A stretch of DNA of 64,000 nt, taken from positions 124,001 through 188,000 of the forward strand of contig NZ_FNQF01000001.1 in assembly GCF_900107595.1 (NCBI RefSeq), given 5' to 3'. Source of the DNA: Psychroflexus halocasei. GTDB lineage: Bacteria > Bacteroidota > Bacteroidia > Flavobacteriales > Flavobacteriaceae. Position 1 is the first letter of the stretch. The number at the start of each line of letters is the position of its first letter. Below are positions 53,088-62,500 of this stretch, in pieces. Both the position numbers and the translations under genes were made by a program. The notes beneath the pieces are model-generated. The model had not been told where the DNA came from. It ran no database searches and worked only from the letters and a program-made list of their open reading frames with translations.

Positions 53088-55799
53088 TTGAGGTACTTGA
53101 GAGTTTTCTTGTTTATTTTTATTCTACCTGTAGCATTAAATGCACAAATCAACTTAAAAGGTATTGTGTTAGATGCTGAAACACAAGAGCCATTAGGAAA
53201 TGTAACAATTATAGATTTGAACTCTAAGCAATGGAGTATTTCAAATTTAAAAGGAGAATTCATATTAGAGCTCAAGTCTAAAAAATCAACTCAAGTTGAA
53301 TTTCGTTTACTCGGTAAAAAAGTAGAAACTTTAAATCTTAATCAAAACGAACTTCTTCAATCTCAGGTCGTTTATTTAAAAGACAAAAATTTACGTTTAG
53401 ATGAAGTCGTCATCCGTGCTAAAAAAGGACAAAGCTTTTCTGAAATTATTTTAGAAGAAGAAGCCATTAACCAAGTTCAGTCTTTCTCCCTTAATGAAGT
53501 TTTGGAACAGCTTCCAGGTCAAAGAATTTCGGAATTTAGCCTTAATGAATTCAAACCTATTGCTTTCAGAACAGTTAGGCCTCCAGGTATAAGCGATGAG
53601 GGTTTTGGTAATAAATCTTTTGGTACTGCTGTTGTTGTAGACGATATTCCTTTATCCAATAACGGTAATATGCAATCTTTTACAGCAAATATGTCATCTC
53701 CTTTTAATCCAAACTATTTAGGCTCCAGCTTTAACGGTAATTTTACAAATGCGAATTTTGGTGTAGATCTCAGACAAATTACTACTCAAAATATTGAAAA
53801 AATCGAAATTGTTGAAGGTATTCCTTCTGCAAAGTATGGCGACCTCACATCTGGTTTAGTCAAAATTGATCAAAAAGCTGGACAATCTCCTTTTCTAGCC
53901 TATGCTTCATTAAGGGAAGGTACAACTGAATATGGCTTAAATAAAGGCTTTCAGCTGAGTGAAAAGGCGGGCTTTTTAAATGTTTCTGCGAGTTTATTAA
54001 AAGCAAATGCAAACCCAAGAGTTTCTTACACAGATTACGAGCGCGTCAACACACAACTGATGTGGAGTTGGGCAAATCAACCTAAAAGTATTCGAAATTC
54101 GTTGACTGTTAAATACGGATTTAATGTTGACAACGTCAATTATGAAGCGGAAGACAAGGATCAGAAGCGCGTTAAAAACGAGCAAAAAGATTTAAGAATT
54201 TCAAATCGCTTTAAATATAAATTTGAAGAAAATCACTTTATTGATCACTTTGAACTCAATACTAATTTAACGCTCACAGACCAATACAGTTTTGAGAGTA
54301 AATATGTCAATAACGGCGGCAAACTTGTCGGTTTTCAAACTGAAGAAGGTGTTTATGAAGGCATTTACACTGAACCAACTTATGTCGCTCGTAAAGAGGT
54401 TGAAGGCAAACCCATCAGCGTTTATTCGGCTGCAAACATTTATAAAAGTTTTTCAACCGAGCAATGGACACATCATTTATCAGCAGGTATTTCATACCGT
54501 ATGAATGACAATAAAGGTCGTGGCAGACTTGGCTCACCAGAAAATATGGGTCCTGCTCTCGTCAGCCAAACTAATAGTGGCGGACAAGCATTTCGCCCTT
54601 ATAATTATGCTGATGAAGTTAAGGCAGAATTACAATTTTCTTTGTTTATTGAAGATGAATTCTCAACTTATGGCGACAATAGCAAGCTCAACATCGCTGC
54701 AGGTTTAAGAAGTGACATCCAAAACAGTTATCTCACATTATCTCCGCGTTTAAACTCATATTATATTTATAAAGATTTAAAAATCAGAGCAGGATTTGGT
54801 CTCACTGCAAAGTCGCCTTCTCTTAATCAAATCTATACGGGTTATCGCTATTATGATGTCATACTTGGTGATTTTAGAGTGCCAGGAGAATACAATATTG
54901 GCGCGATTCAAACTTTTGTTGAAAAAGAAAACAATCCTGAAGTTAAACCTTCTAGAAGCTTACGAACTGAGTTAGGCTTTGATTACAGATTCGATTTCGG
55001 AAGTATTAATATCACAGGTTTTTATAACAAATTGTACAATGGAATTACATCTAGTCCCTACCCTATCAAACGTGATTTGGCTGATGTTAGCGTTGATGAT
55101 TCTGATTTATCAAACCCAGAAATTGTGATCGATGGTTACAACTCATATTATTACACAGAATCTCAAATTTCAAACGGCCTAGAATCTGAAGATATCGGTC
55201 TTGAACTTTTCATGAATTTCCCTGAATTTATTTTTAAAAATATTGATTTCAGTTTACAAGGCAGTTATATTTCTACAATAAATAGTAATACAGAAGATGC
55301 TTATGTTAAATCTTCAAACGCTAGCAAGCCTGAAAGTTTTGGCGTGTATCACCAAGGAGATAAAGATTTATCTCATTTGACATTTGGCGGCACACTCAAT
55401 TATCATATTCCCGACATCGGTCTGGTTATCGCTGTGAGAAGTGAGCATTTTATTTTTGATAAATACAAAAGAAATGCTTCGCTTTACCCTTACGCTTTTA
55501 TTGATAAAAATTTAAATAAAGTTCCGATTTCATCAGAAAATCAGAATAATGAAGATTTATACGGACATATTACTAGAAGCAGTAGTCCTTATGAAAATAA
55601 TAGAACAAAAGTTTTTCACAACTTTCATTTAAGAATTTCGAAAGACTTTTTAAATGGTTTTCGTTTTTCTTTTTATGCGAATAACTTTCTTGATCTCAAA
55701 CCAACTTCAATTGAAAGATCAAATGGAAAAGATATTGAAATGATTAACCCTGATATGGTCAAACTATCATTTGGAACAAAAATCGAATATCAATTTTAA
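53088..55799 (+). CDS. TonB-dependent outer membrane receptor with CarboxypepD-reg N-terminal domain
   Basis: A 903-residue outer membrane receptor. There is no ATG: an in-frame TAA sits immediately before TTG 53088, so translation starts at this TTG or at TTG 53097. The signal peptide is RVFLFIFILPVALNAQ, followed by a regulatory sandwich (LKGIVLDAETQEPLGNVTII), a plug domain with LDEVVIRAKKGQSF, GTAVVVDDIPLSNNG and IEKIEIVEGIPSAKYGDLTS, and a 22-strand barrel ending in the aromatic residue of FGTKIEYQF. It heads the locus that continues with DUF4876, a DUF6850-type protein and a diheme peroxidase. Substrate is probably a metal or metal-bearing compound, inferred from the peroxidase partner. 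Confidence 0.92.
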   Translation: MRYLRVFLFIFILPVALNAQINLKGIVLDAETQEPLGNVTIIDLNSKQWSISNLKGEFILELKSKKSTQVEFRLLGKKVETLNLNQNELLQSQVVYLKDKNLRLDEVVIRAKKGQSFSEIILEEEAINQVQSFSLNEVLEQLPGQRISEFSLNEFKPIAFRTVRPPGISDEGFGNKSFGTAVVVDDIPLSNNGNMQSFTANMSSPFNPNYLGSSFNGNFTNANFGVDLRQITTQNIEKIEIVEGIPSAKYGDLTSGLVKIDQKAGQSPFLAYASLREGTTEYGLNKGFQLSEKAGFLNVSASLLKANANPRVSYTDYERVNTQLMWSWANQPKSIRNSLTVKYGFNVDNVNYEAEDKDQKRVKNEQKDLRISNRFKYKFEENHFIDHFELNTNLTLTDQYSFESKYVNNGGKLVGFQTEEGVYEGIYTEPTYVARKEVEGKPISVYSAANIYKSFSTEQWTHHLSAGISYRMNDNKGRGRLGSPENMGPALVSQTNSGGQAFRPYNYADEVKAELQFSLFIEDEFSTYGDNSKLNIAAGLRSDIQNSYLTLSPRLNSYYIYKDLKIRAGFGLTAKSPSLNQIYTGYRYYDVILGDFRVPGEYNIGAIQTFVEKENNPEVKPSRSLRTELGFDYRFDFGSINITGFYNKLYNGITSSPYPIKRDLADVSVDDSDLSNPEIVIDGYNSYYYTESQISNGLESEDIGLELFMNFPEFIFKNIDFSLQGSYISTINSNTEDAYVKSSNASKPESFGVYHQGDKDLSHLTFGGTLNYHIPDIGLVIAVRSEHFIFDKYKRNASLYPYAFIDKNLNKVPISSENQNNEDLYGHITRSSSPYENNRTKVFHNFHLRISKDFLNGFRFSFYANNFLDLKPTSIERSNGKDIEMINPDMVKLSFGTKIEYQF

Positions 55800-55809
55800 A
55801 TCAAATGTC

Positions 55810-57159
55810 ATGAAAAAAATAATTTTTAGCTTCATAGCAATACTCGCATTGTCTGCCTGTTCAGATGATGATTTTGGAAGCAATTCAAGTTTAACACCAC
55901 AAAGCTTTCAAGTTAACGTCAATTTCGATAATGAAAATTATGATGGCTTAGCTGCTGAAAATACAAGCGTCACACTTACAAGTGTAAATACTGGCGATGA
56001 GTATCAAGCAATTTCATCGAGCAATGGCGCAGCAAATTTTGAAACTGTATTGCCAGGAACTTATAATGTGACTGCAAGTTTAAACTTGAGTGCAGATGAA
56101 TTTAATGAGCTTTTCGGTTACGATCCTAATATTGATGAAGTCATCTTTAATGCTTCACAAGAGCAAGTGATTGTAAACGCAAACACAACATCAACATCTC
56201 TTATACTTAAAGCTGCAAGAATCGGAGATTTAGTCATAAAGCAAGTTTACTATGCTGGCTCGAACGCGGTGCAAGGTGCCGTTTTTAGAGATCAGTTTAT
56301 AGAAATTTATAACAACTCAAATGAAGTTATTTTTGCTGACGGACTTTATATCGCGCAGCTTTACGGAAAATCTTCAACAACAGTTGAGAGTTATACTTTA
56401 GCAAACGGTCAGTTTGATTGGAGTCAATCAATCGGAATGAGCTCGGGTAGTTCTGCTAACACAGATTACGTTTATACAGATTACGTTTTTCAAATTCCTG
56501 GAAATGGAGAAATACATCCTATTGAACCAGGTGAAAGTATTTTGATTGCTCAAAATGCTTTGAACCACAAAGAGCCTTTAACTGACAATAATGGTGACCC
56601 AATTACAATTGGTGACCCAAGCTTAACCGTGGATTTAAGCGAAGCTGATTTTGAAGTTTACTTAGGTGATTTTAGAGAGTCAATCGGTGAAGAACCTTAC
56701 CAATGGGATATCCAAAATCCAGCTGTTGAAGATTTGACAATTGCTTACTGGGGACGTGAGAATTACTATAGTGGAAATAAAGATTTTGTAATAGACACAA
56801 AAGGTCGTGATAGTTTTGCAATTTTTAGAGTTGACGAAGAAGAATTTAGCACTTATGAAGATTTCCCGAACCCTTCAATTAGTCAAATTGAAAATGACAC
56901 AAAATTCTTCATGCAAATCCCGAATAGCCTAATTATAGATGGCGTTGATTTACAAAGCTATAATCCAGGTTCACCACGCCCAAAAATCTTACCATCAGAA
57001 ATCGATGCTTCTTCAATTGCAGTGGACGGAATTTTCAATTCGCAAAGTGTGATGAGAAAAACGAAAACTGAAATCGATGGCAGAATTATTCTTGAAGATA
57101 ACAATAATACTTCTGAAGATTTCAAAATTTTGAACAGAGCAGATCCTAAAGGATTTTAA
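55810..57159 (+). CDS. DUF4876-type surface or periplasmic lipoprotein
   Basis: A 449-residue lipoprotein. Start chosen at ATG 55810, because the 13 codons upstream lie inside the receptor gene's end and would precede the lipoprotein signal KKIIFSFIAILALSACSDD, with the lipobox cysteine in SAC. A beta-sandwich domain (residues about 25-135; SFQVNVNFDNENYDGLAAEN) is followed by a region like the lamin-tail/DUF4876 fold (FIEIYNNSNEVIFADGLYIA, IEPGESILIAQNAL, AYWGRENYYS). It probably sits against the receptor as a substrate-handling partner, as with SusD-like partners, but it is not a SusD. It starts 10 bases after the receptor stop. Confidence 0.85.
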   Translation: MKKIIFSFIAILALSACSDDDFGSNSSLTPQSFQVNVNFDNENYDGLAAENTSVTLTSVNTGDEYQAISSSNGAANFETVLPGTYNVTASLNLSADEFNELFGYDPNIDEVIFNASQEQVIVNANTTSTSLILKAARIGDLVIKQVYYAGSNAVQGAVFRDQFIEIYNNSNEVIFADGLYIAQLYGKSSTTVESYTLANGQFDWSQSIGMSSGSSANTDYVYTDYVFQIPGNGEIHPIEPGESILIAQNALNHKEPLTDNNGDPITIGDPSLTVDLSEADFEVYLGDFRESIGEEPYQWDIQNPAVEDLTIAYWGRENYYSGNKDFVIDTKGRDSFAIFRVDEEEFSTYEDFPNPSISQIENDTKFFMQIPNSLIIDGVDLQSYNPGSPRPKILPSEIDASSIAVDGIFNSQSVMRKTKTEIDGRIILEDNNNTSEDFKILNRADPKGF

Positions 57160-57838
57160 ACAATAAAGACAAATTTCCTTGGCATGTATAACAAAGGTTT
57201 ATTTATTCTTATTTTCCTATCAAGTTGGTTTTCTCAAGCTCAGCTAAAGGATAGCCTTGATTTGACTGAAATATCTTATCACGATAATTTTCTTGAGAAA
57301 TTAGAAAGTCAGCCTTTGTTATACTCCAAAGACTTATTAAAAAATGTGACCCAAACATCTCTTTCATTAGAAAGCAAAAAGCTAAATTTTAAGAGAGTTC
57401 AGACGCCTGAAGAAAGCATAACTTATCAATTTAAGACAGAAAGTTTTTTTTCATTATCAGAAAAACTGAAAGTATTCGGGCGTTTTAATTTTGATAAAAT
57501 TGAAGAGAAACAAATGGGTTTTAATTCAACTTTGGAGCGTACAGAGAATCAAGCGGTTTTAACGCCTAATTATTTTTATGCGCCCCAAAAAGGCGATTGG
57601 GACAATCAGATTTTCGACATGATGGGCGGCGCGAGTTATCTCATTAACAATCATTGGTCGGTAGGCGGAGTGATTCATTACAAAAACCATAAAGCCTATC
57701 GCAATATTGATCCACGACCTGATCTTCAATTAGCTGATTATAGTGCAAAAGTACATTTAGGTTATTCTTTTAAAAAGCATCAATTTATTGCAAATGCTGG
57801 CTTAGGTTCAGCTTCTACAACGGCAAGTATTATTTATG

Positions 57839-57847
57839 TGGATGACA
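57839..57847 (+). repeat. Left target-site duplication of the IS (9 bp)
   Basis: TGGATGACA, repeated at 59158-59166 on the other side of the element. Nine bases fits the IS4 family range. Confidence 0.9.
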
Positions 57848-57864
57848 TAGTACTGATGCGTTAA
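57848..57864 (+). repeat. Left terminal inverted repeat of the IS (17 bp)
   Basis: TAGTACTGATGCGTTAA; the opposite end reads TACTAGTGATGCGTTAA in the inverted sense, so 15 of 17 positions match. The left repeat supplies the stop codon for the broken gene's first piece. Confidence 0.9.
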
Positions 57865-57867
57865 TAT

Positions 57868-59034
57868 TTAGTTGTCAAATAAATTTATCTGTTCATTGAA
57901 ATTTTGATTTGAAAATTCGGCTGTAAGCAACTCTTTGATTGGAGTTTTGTCCATCGCTGATATACTTAGTATTTGTATAATCTCATAGATGGACAAATTA
58001 CTTCGTAATGTATGTTTTATGTGCGCTACGATCAAGTACGTGCAGATTGCTACCCATATGTGGATGTTCACTGCATTTTCAGAGCGGCCCCATAGTTTTT
58101 TTATAGTTAGGTTTTGTTTTATCCACTTGAAGAACACTTCTATTTGCCACCTGTTTTTATACAGTTTAGTTACTTCTAAAGCAGATACTTCTTGATTATT
58201 TGTCAAGAAATATAATGTGATATCTTTTTCTTCATCGTGATATTCGACCATCCTAAGTGGTTCTGGATATAACTTTTTTGACTTATATCCATTTAGTATT
58301 ATGGTTTTGTCACTTCTTAAACCTGTGATAGGGTTTATGTTATAATTCTGATGAGTGATCGTATAATCCATATTAGACTTTGCCCTTGAGATAAAAAAAG
58401 CTCCCGCAAGGTTTATACGGTACAGGGCTTCAAAATCTATATAAGCTTTATCCATCAAATAGATTGCCCCCCAAACTGGCATTATTACATCCAGTATGTT
58501 ACTGTCGTGGTATTTTCCATCTGAGACTAAAACAAAAGAAGGGATACTACCTCTAATATCGAGCAATGTATGGATTTTCACAGCTCCTCTGGAGTATTTC
58601 CCTGGAGCCCATTGAAAAAGCACAAGACTAAGAGAAATCGTGGTCGAATCTAGCGCAAAGACTTCATTCTCCAACCTGATATTGGGAATTGGATGAGCAG
58701 CATACATAGGACGCACTTGACTGATTAGGTATTCCCCAAAGTCTGCAAATATTCTCCAGTCCCTACCTTCATTGGCTCGAGATAATGAAGACTGATTCAC
58801 GTAACCGTTCATCCCTAAATGGTAAAGTTTATTTTTATGTGCCTTTAGGCAGGTGGCGATATCCCTTAGAGAATTAAGAGAGGTCAATTGTCCAAAATAC
58901 AACTGAACAAACTGATTCCAACAATTAAAATCACGCGTTCTATAGTCGCCATTATAACGGTTTACGCACTTACTAAACTCATACTTATTGACAAAGTCCA
59001 ATGTTTGGGCAAAAATGTATTTTCCAGAATTCAT
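57868..59034 (-). CDS. IS4 family transposase
   Basis: A 388-residue DDE transposase. N-terminal domain resembles DUF4372 (FAQTLDFVNKYEFSKCVNRY). The catalytic residues are Asp in EVFALDSTTISL (about residue 129), Asp in GAIYLMDKAYIDF and Glu within the YREK signature YKNRWQIEVFFKWIK (Y-2-R-3-E-6-K intact). No frameshift or early stop. The stop codon is three bases from the left inverted repeat; about 106 bases precede the start codon to the right repeat. Confidence 0.95.
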   Translation of the reverse strand: MNSGKYIFAQTLDFVNKYEFSKCVNRYNGDYRTRDFNCWNQFVQLYFGQLTSLNSLRDIATCLKAHKNKLYHLGMNGYVNQSSLSRANEGRDWRIFADFGEYLISQVRPMYAAHPIPNIRLENEVFALDSTTISLSLVLFQWAPGKYSRGAVKIHTLLDIRGSIPSFVLVSDGKYHDSNILDVIMPVWGAIYLMDKAYIDFEALYRINLAGAFFISRAKSNMDYTITHQNYNINPITGLRSDKTIILNGYKSKKLYPEPLRMVEYHDEEKDITLYFLTNNQEVSALEVTKLYKNRWQIEVFFKWIKQNLTIKKLWGRSENAVNIHIWVAICTYLIVAHIKHTLRSNLSIYEIIQILSISAMDKTPIKELLTAEFSNQNFNEQINLFDN

Positions 59035-59140
59035 AGTAGTCTTATTTTCAAACTACTAAGATAAATTCATTTCAAATCAAAAAATCAAAGAACAGCTCTA
59101 AAGCCCCATAAATAAAGAGCTTAATTAAAATTAAAAAAAG

Positions 59141-59157
59141 TTAACGCATCACTAGTA
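59141..59157 (-). repeat. Right terminal inverted repeat of the IS (17 bp)
   Basis: TTAACGCATCACTAGTA on the plus strand, inverted match to the left repeat with two mismatches. Confidence 0.9.
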
Positions 59158-59166
59158 TGGATGACA
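59158..59166 (+). repeat. Right target-site duplication of the IS (9 bp)
   Basis: Second copy of TGGATGACA. Joining base 57847 to 59167 restores the reading frame VDDTQNAPVYKETF. Confidence 0.9.
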
Positions 59167-60065
59167 CTCAAAATGCGCCTGTTTATAAAGAGACTTTTAC
59201 AAAATTTTCTTCAGGTTACGGTCGCGTTGTTTTCAACAGTTCTTACAGAAGGTTTCTGGAAAGAGAAAGACCTCAAACTGCTGGTTTAGCTTATAGTTAT
59301 CGATATAACAGAAGTCGTGTAAGTTTGGATTATAACTACTTAAAATCTATTAAAAATAGCTACAATAGAGATGCAAACAACAGAGTTTATTTTGATGAAA
59401 AATTGATTGCCTATAAATACAGAAGCATTGAGCATCTCACAAAATTGAACTTTGATTATGATGGTGAAAAAGTAGATTATTTTCTTCAACTTAATTACCA
59501 ACAACAAACGGGTGACAATTATTCTGTGATTGATCAAGGTCAGAATTATCAGCAAAACATTCAAGTTATCGGTTTTAATTCAGCAATTTTGCAACAAGAA
59601 AATAACAAGATGCTTTGGCAAGCAAGATTTAGCGCATCTTATTTAGATTCTGATTATACAGATTTGTTAGGCTTTACAAAAAAGGAAATTTCAGCTCTAA
59701 AGCTCAGAGGTGAATTTGGAAAAGATATTTGGACAAACTCTAAAAATAAAATCAATTTTGCTGTATCGGCTGAGGCTTATATTCCTGTTCAGGAAAATTT
59801 AATTACCACACAAGTGACGAGCAATACCTCTTTTACAGATCGCGTTATTAAGCCTGATCACGCTTTTGATAGCACATCAAAATTAAGAGCAGGTGCTGAA
59901 ATCAATTATACTTTAAAATTATCCAATCAAAAAAGCTTAAGATTCTTTTTAAATTATAAAAATCTATCAGCTTTAAGTGATGAGTATCAGAAATATGCTC
60001 CTGAATTAAGGATATCTTCAAGTCATTTTACTAATTTTGGTTTACGCCTTTTTTATTGATAAATA

Positions 60066-61202
60066 ATGATGAAATACATATTTTACTTTTGCTTAGCAAC
60101 ATTTGTTTTCAGCTGTGACAAAACTGATAAAGAAAAATATTACAGTATCGTTGAACTGAAATAAGTTTATAGCAGTGGCAATAAAGAAAATTGGCCAGAG
60201 CCACATTTAGACAGCCAAGTCATTAATTTTCAGGAAATAGGCGTTCTTCCTGATCTTAAGTTTGATAAAGAAAGTGGTTACTCAGAAAAAAAACGTGAGC
60301 TCGGTAAGTTTTTATTTTACGATCCGCGTATGTCGAGTTCCGGACAGATAGCTTGTGCATCATGCCACGACCCCAACACAGGTTGGGCTGATGGTAAACG
60401 CGTTGCTTTTGGTCACGACAGAAGTCCTGGAAGTAGAAATACAATGTCTATCATCAATATCGGACATATGGATACAATATTCTGGGATGGAAGAGCGGCT
60501 AATCTGGCTGAACAGGCCAAAGCTGCTGTTCAAAATCCGATAGAAATGAATCACGGTATTGATGAAGCTGTGAAAACAATTCAAAATATTGAAGGTTACA
60601 AAGCTTATTTTGAAGAAGTTTATGGTGAGAATCAAATCACTGAAGATAATATTTTCGATGCCATTATTGCTTTTGAGCGCACAATTGTCAGCCGTAAAAG
60701 TCGATTTGATAAATTTATTTCAGGAGACAGTACAAAACTTACCAACCAAGAAGTAGAAGGATTGCATCTTTTTAGAACTAAAGCAAGGTGTATCAATTGT
60801 CATAACTCTCCATTATTTACCGATCAACAATTTCATAATCTAGGTCTTTCCTATTACGGAAGAGAAGAATTTGAAGATTTAGGTCGCTACTATGTTACAC
60901 AAAAAGCTGAAGATGTTGGTAAGTTTAAAACACCTTCTTTAAGAGAATTAAAACATACTGCACCATACATGCATAACGGACTTTTTCCGCATTTAGAAGG
61001 TCTTCTTAATATGTACAACGCAGGCATGGCAACGCTTGTTCCTTCAAAAGAGCAAGAGAATGACAGTTTGTTTCCTACAAAATCAAACTTATTAAAAGAA
61101 CTTGATTTAAACCAAGATGAGTTAGCATCTCTTGAAGCCTTTCTGAACAGTTTATCATCTACAATTTATAGAGAAAGACCACCTAAAAAGCTTCCTCAGT
61201 AA
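60066..61202 (+). pseudogene. Diheme cytochrome c peroxidase (MauG/MbnH-like) with premature stop
   Basis: An open frame of 378 codons apart from one internal TAA at 60162-60164 (codon 33). The start ATG 60066 encodes a lipoprotein signal (MMKYIFYFCLATFVFSC). After the stop the same frame continues without interruption through WPEPHLDSQVINFQEIGVLP, the first heme site CASCH (60354-60368), FWDGRAANLAEQAKAAVQNP and the second heme site CINCH (60789-60803), to the distal HTAPYMHNG motif. Everything needed for catalysis is intact; only the export signal is cut off. A restart at ATG 60330 would lack the signal and part of the first domain. It follows the IS-broken gene by six bases. A sequencing error is the main alternative. 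Confidence 0.85.
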
Positions 61203-61366
61203 TCTTACAAAAATCAGTTATTACGGGAAGAGATCGCCGCATAAGTATCTTACCATCAAAAACTTACAGCTTACACATTCATTGATGTCAACCATACAAC
61301 TAAGCTGATTCGTATGCTTAAAAAAGGTAATTTAGTTGAAAATTATAAGTTTAACTAATCCTTTTT

Positions 61367-62332
61367 ATGATGAAATCAAGATTATTAAAATTAAGTTTAC
61401 TTGCTTTTATTTTTATTGGTATCAATGCATGTAGCAGTGATGACGATGGAAACGAAATGGACGCAACGATTGATAACCTGTTTGATGTGCAAGATGCAGA
61501 ATTGCAGAATAGAAACTTTCCATCTTCAACAACAGATGCGAGTTTAGAAATTATCAATATGAACACAAGTGTAATTCCTGGTGGAACCTCATTTGCCACA
61601 ATCAGAACAAGCACACCTGCTCAAAAACTTCTAATTGGTGCAGAAAATGAGTCTGGCTTTTATGAACTTCCTGTTGATAATGATTCAGACCAAAGTTTTA
61701 TTCTAAAAATAAACCAACTTAACCAAGAAGATAATTTCAGCGTTCGCTTAGCCTATTTAGATATTGATCATCAAATAAGTCAAAGCATCATCGCAGAATT
61801 AAATGTAATGAGTGTCGGGACAGGAACACTTCAGGTGAGTTTATCTTTTGACAATGATAAAGACGTTGATTTACATCTTATAGAGCCAAACGGTGACCAT
61901 ATTTACTATGGAAGTATGATGAGTGCCAATGGCGGTGAGCTAGATTTAGACTCCAATCCTGCTTGTTCAATTGATGGCATAAATAATGAAAATATCACAT
62001 ACTCAGAAGACGCACAATTAGATGCTGGAACATATTATGTATATGTTGATATGTACTCAAATTGTGATCCTTCAATAGCCACAAATTATGTTGCATCAGT
62101 CTATTTGGATGGCGTAGAAATACCTACCTCTACTCAAAATCCTTACACTGGGAACTTCCCTATAGATTTCCCAAGTAACAATGGCGGATCGGATATTCAA
62201 AACGATATTGAACCAGTCTTTAGTTTTACAATATCAGAGGACGCGTCGAGACCAATGCCGAATAAATTGTTTAAACCAAAACCAAAAACGCAATCAGCTA
62301 TAAAAAAGTTAGAAATCTCAAATAACAGATAG
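61367..62332 (+). CDS. Lipoprotein with DUF2135/YfaP-like domain
   Basis: A 321-residue lipoprotein: signal MMKSRLLKLSLLAFIFIGIN with the lipobox cysteine in INACSS, then an acidic linker DDDGNEMDATID. The central and C-terminal part has the DxDLHxxxPxG pattern of DUF2135-like beta domains (DVDLHLIEPNGDHIYYGS, GELDLDSNPACSIDGINNEN, AGTYYVYVDMYSNCDPS), with paired cysteines. The C-terminus is basic. It lies 164 bases after the peroxidase and may be a separate unit. Function is unknown; surface or periplasmic location is likely. Confidence 0.82.
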   Translation: MMKSRLLKLSLLAFIFIGINACSSDDDGNEMDATIDNLFDVQDAELQNRNFPSSTTDASLEIINMNTSVIPGGTSFATIRTSTPAQKLLIGAENESGFYELPVDNDSDQSFILKINQLNQEDNFSVRLAYLDIDHQISQSIIAELNVMSVGTGTLQVSLSFDNDKDVDLHLIEPNGDHIYYGSMMSANGGELDLDSNPACSIDGINNENITYSEDAQLDAGTYYVYVDMYSNCDPSIATNYVASVYLDGVEIPTSTQNPYTGNFPIDFPSNNGGSDIQNDIEPVFSFTISEDASRPMPNKLFKPKPKTQSAIKKLEISNNR

Positions 62333-62369
62333 TTTTAATTTTAAGTTGTTAATTTAAGTTAGATTGCTG

Positions 62370-62402
62370 AACCAGATGTCAAGAAATTGATGTCTGGTTT
62401 TT
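62370..62402 (+). terminator. Terminator after the DUF2135-like lipoprotein
   Basis: AACCAGA (62370-62376) and TCTGGTT (62393-62399) pair, partly extended inward, followed by a T run. It lies 38 bases after the stop codon. Confidence 0.75.
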
Positions 62403-62419
62403 TTATTAAAAAGATTGTA

Positions 62420-62500
62420 GTTAGAGTTTGATATCTGATAATTCAGGATTAACTAATGTTGATACAAAGTAAAATCACAACTGTAAATAAAAAAATTCCG
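62420..62500 (+). repeat. Diverged copy of the right-end intergenic repeat
   Basis: Matches the start of the repeat at 63228 onward: GTTAGAGTTT, TATCTGATAATTC, GGATTAACTA, TTGAT and AACTG blocks are shared with several substitutions. Only the first 80 or so bases are recognisable. Confidence 0.6.

Larger units (their letters stand above)
57848..59157 (-). mobile_element. IS4-type insertion sequence, 1310 bp
   Basis: A complete single-gene insertion sequence: 17-bp imperfect inverted repeats at both ends, one transposase on the minus strand filling nearly the whole element, and a 9-bp target duplication outside. Both ends are intact and the transposase is full length, so it is probably recent and possibly still mobile. 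Only one copy is in this window. Confidence 0.95.
57184..60059 (+). pseudogene. DUF6850-type outer membrane protein gene split by an IS4-type element
   Basis: Two coding pieces, 57184-57847 and 59167-60059, form one frame when the 1310-bp insertion and one copy of its target duplication are removed: 1557 bases, 518 residues. The intact protein would start with signal peptide MYNKGLFILIFLSSWFSQAQ, continue through strand-rich FGRFNFDKIEEKQMGFNSTL and DMMGGASYLINNHWSVGG, and end in a C-terminal strand FTNFGLRLFY, as in an outer membrane barrel. In the sequenced genome the first 221 residues end in codons from the element (VLMR and stop). The second piece begins at an ATG created at the junction, without a signal peptide. 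Family name is from memory of the gene order. Confidence 0.9.

Noticed and set aside
57848-59157. A 5-bp TAGTA duplication as the IS target site
   Set aside because: TAGTA also flanks the inner ends, but using it gives shorter inverted repeats and leaves the split gene out of frame. The 9-bp TGGATGACA duplication gives 17-bp repeats and an exact in-frame join.
60330-61202. ATG 60330 as the natural start of the peroxidase
   Set aside because: The frame upstream still encodes family-like sequence, with a lipoprotein signal beyond the TAA; starting at 60330 would remove the export signal from a heme protein.
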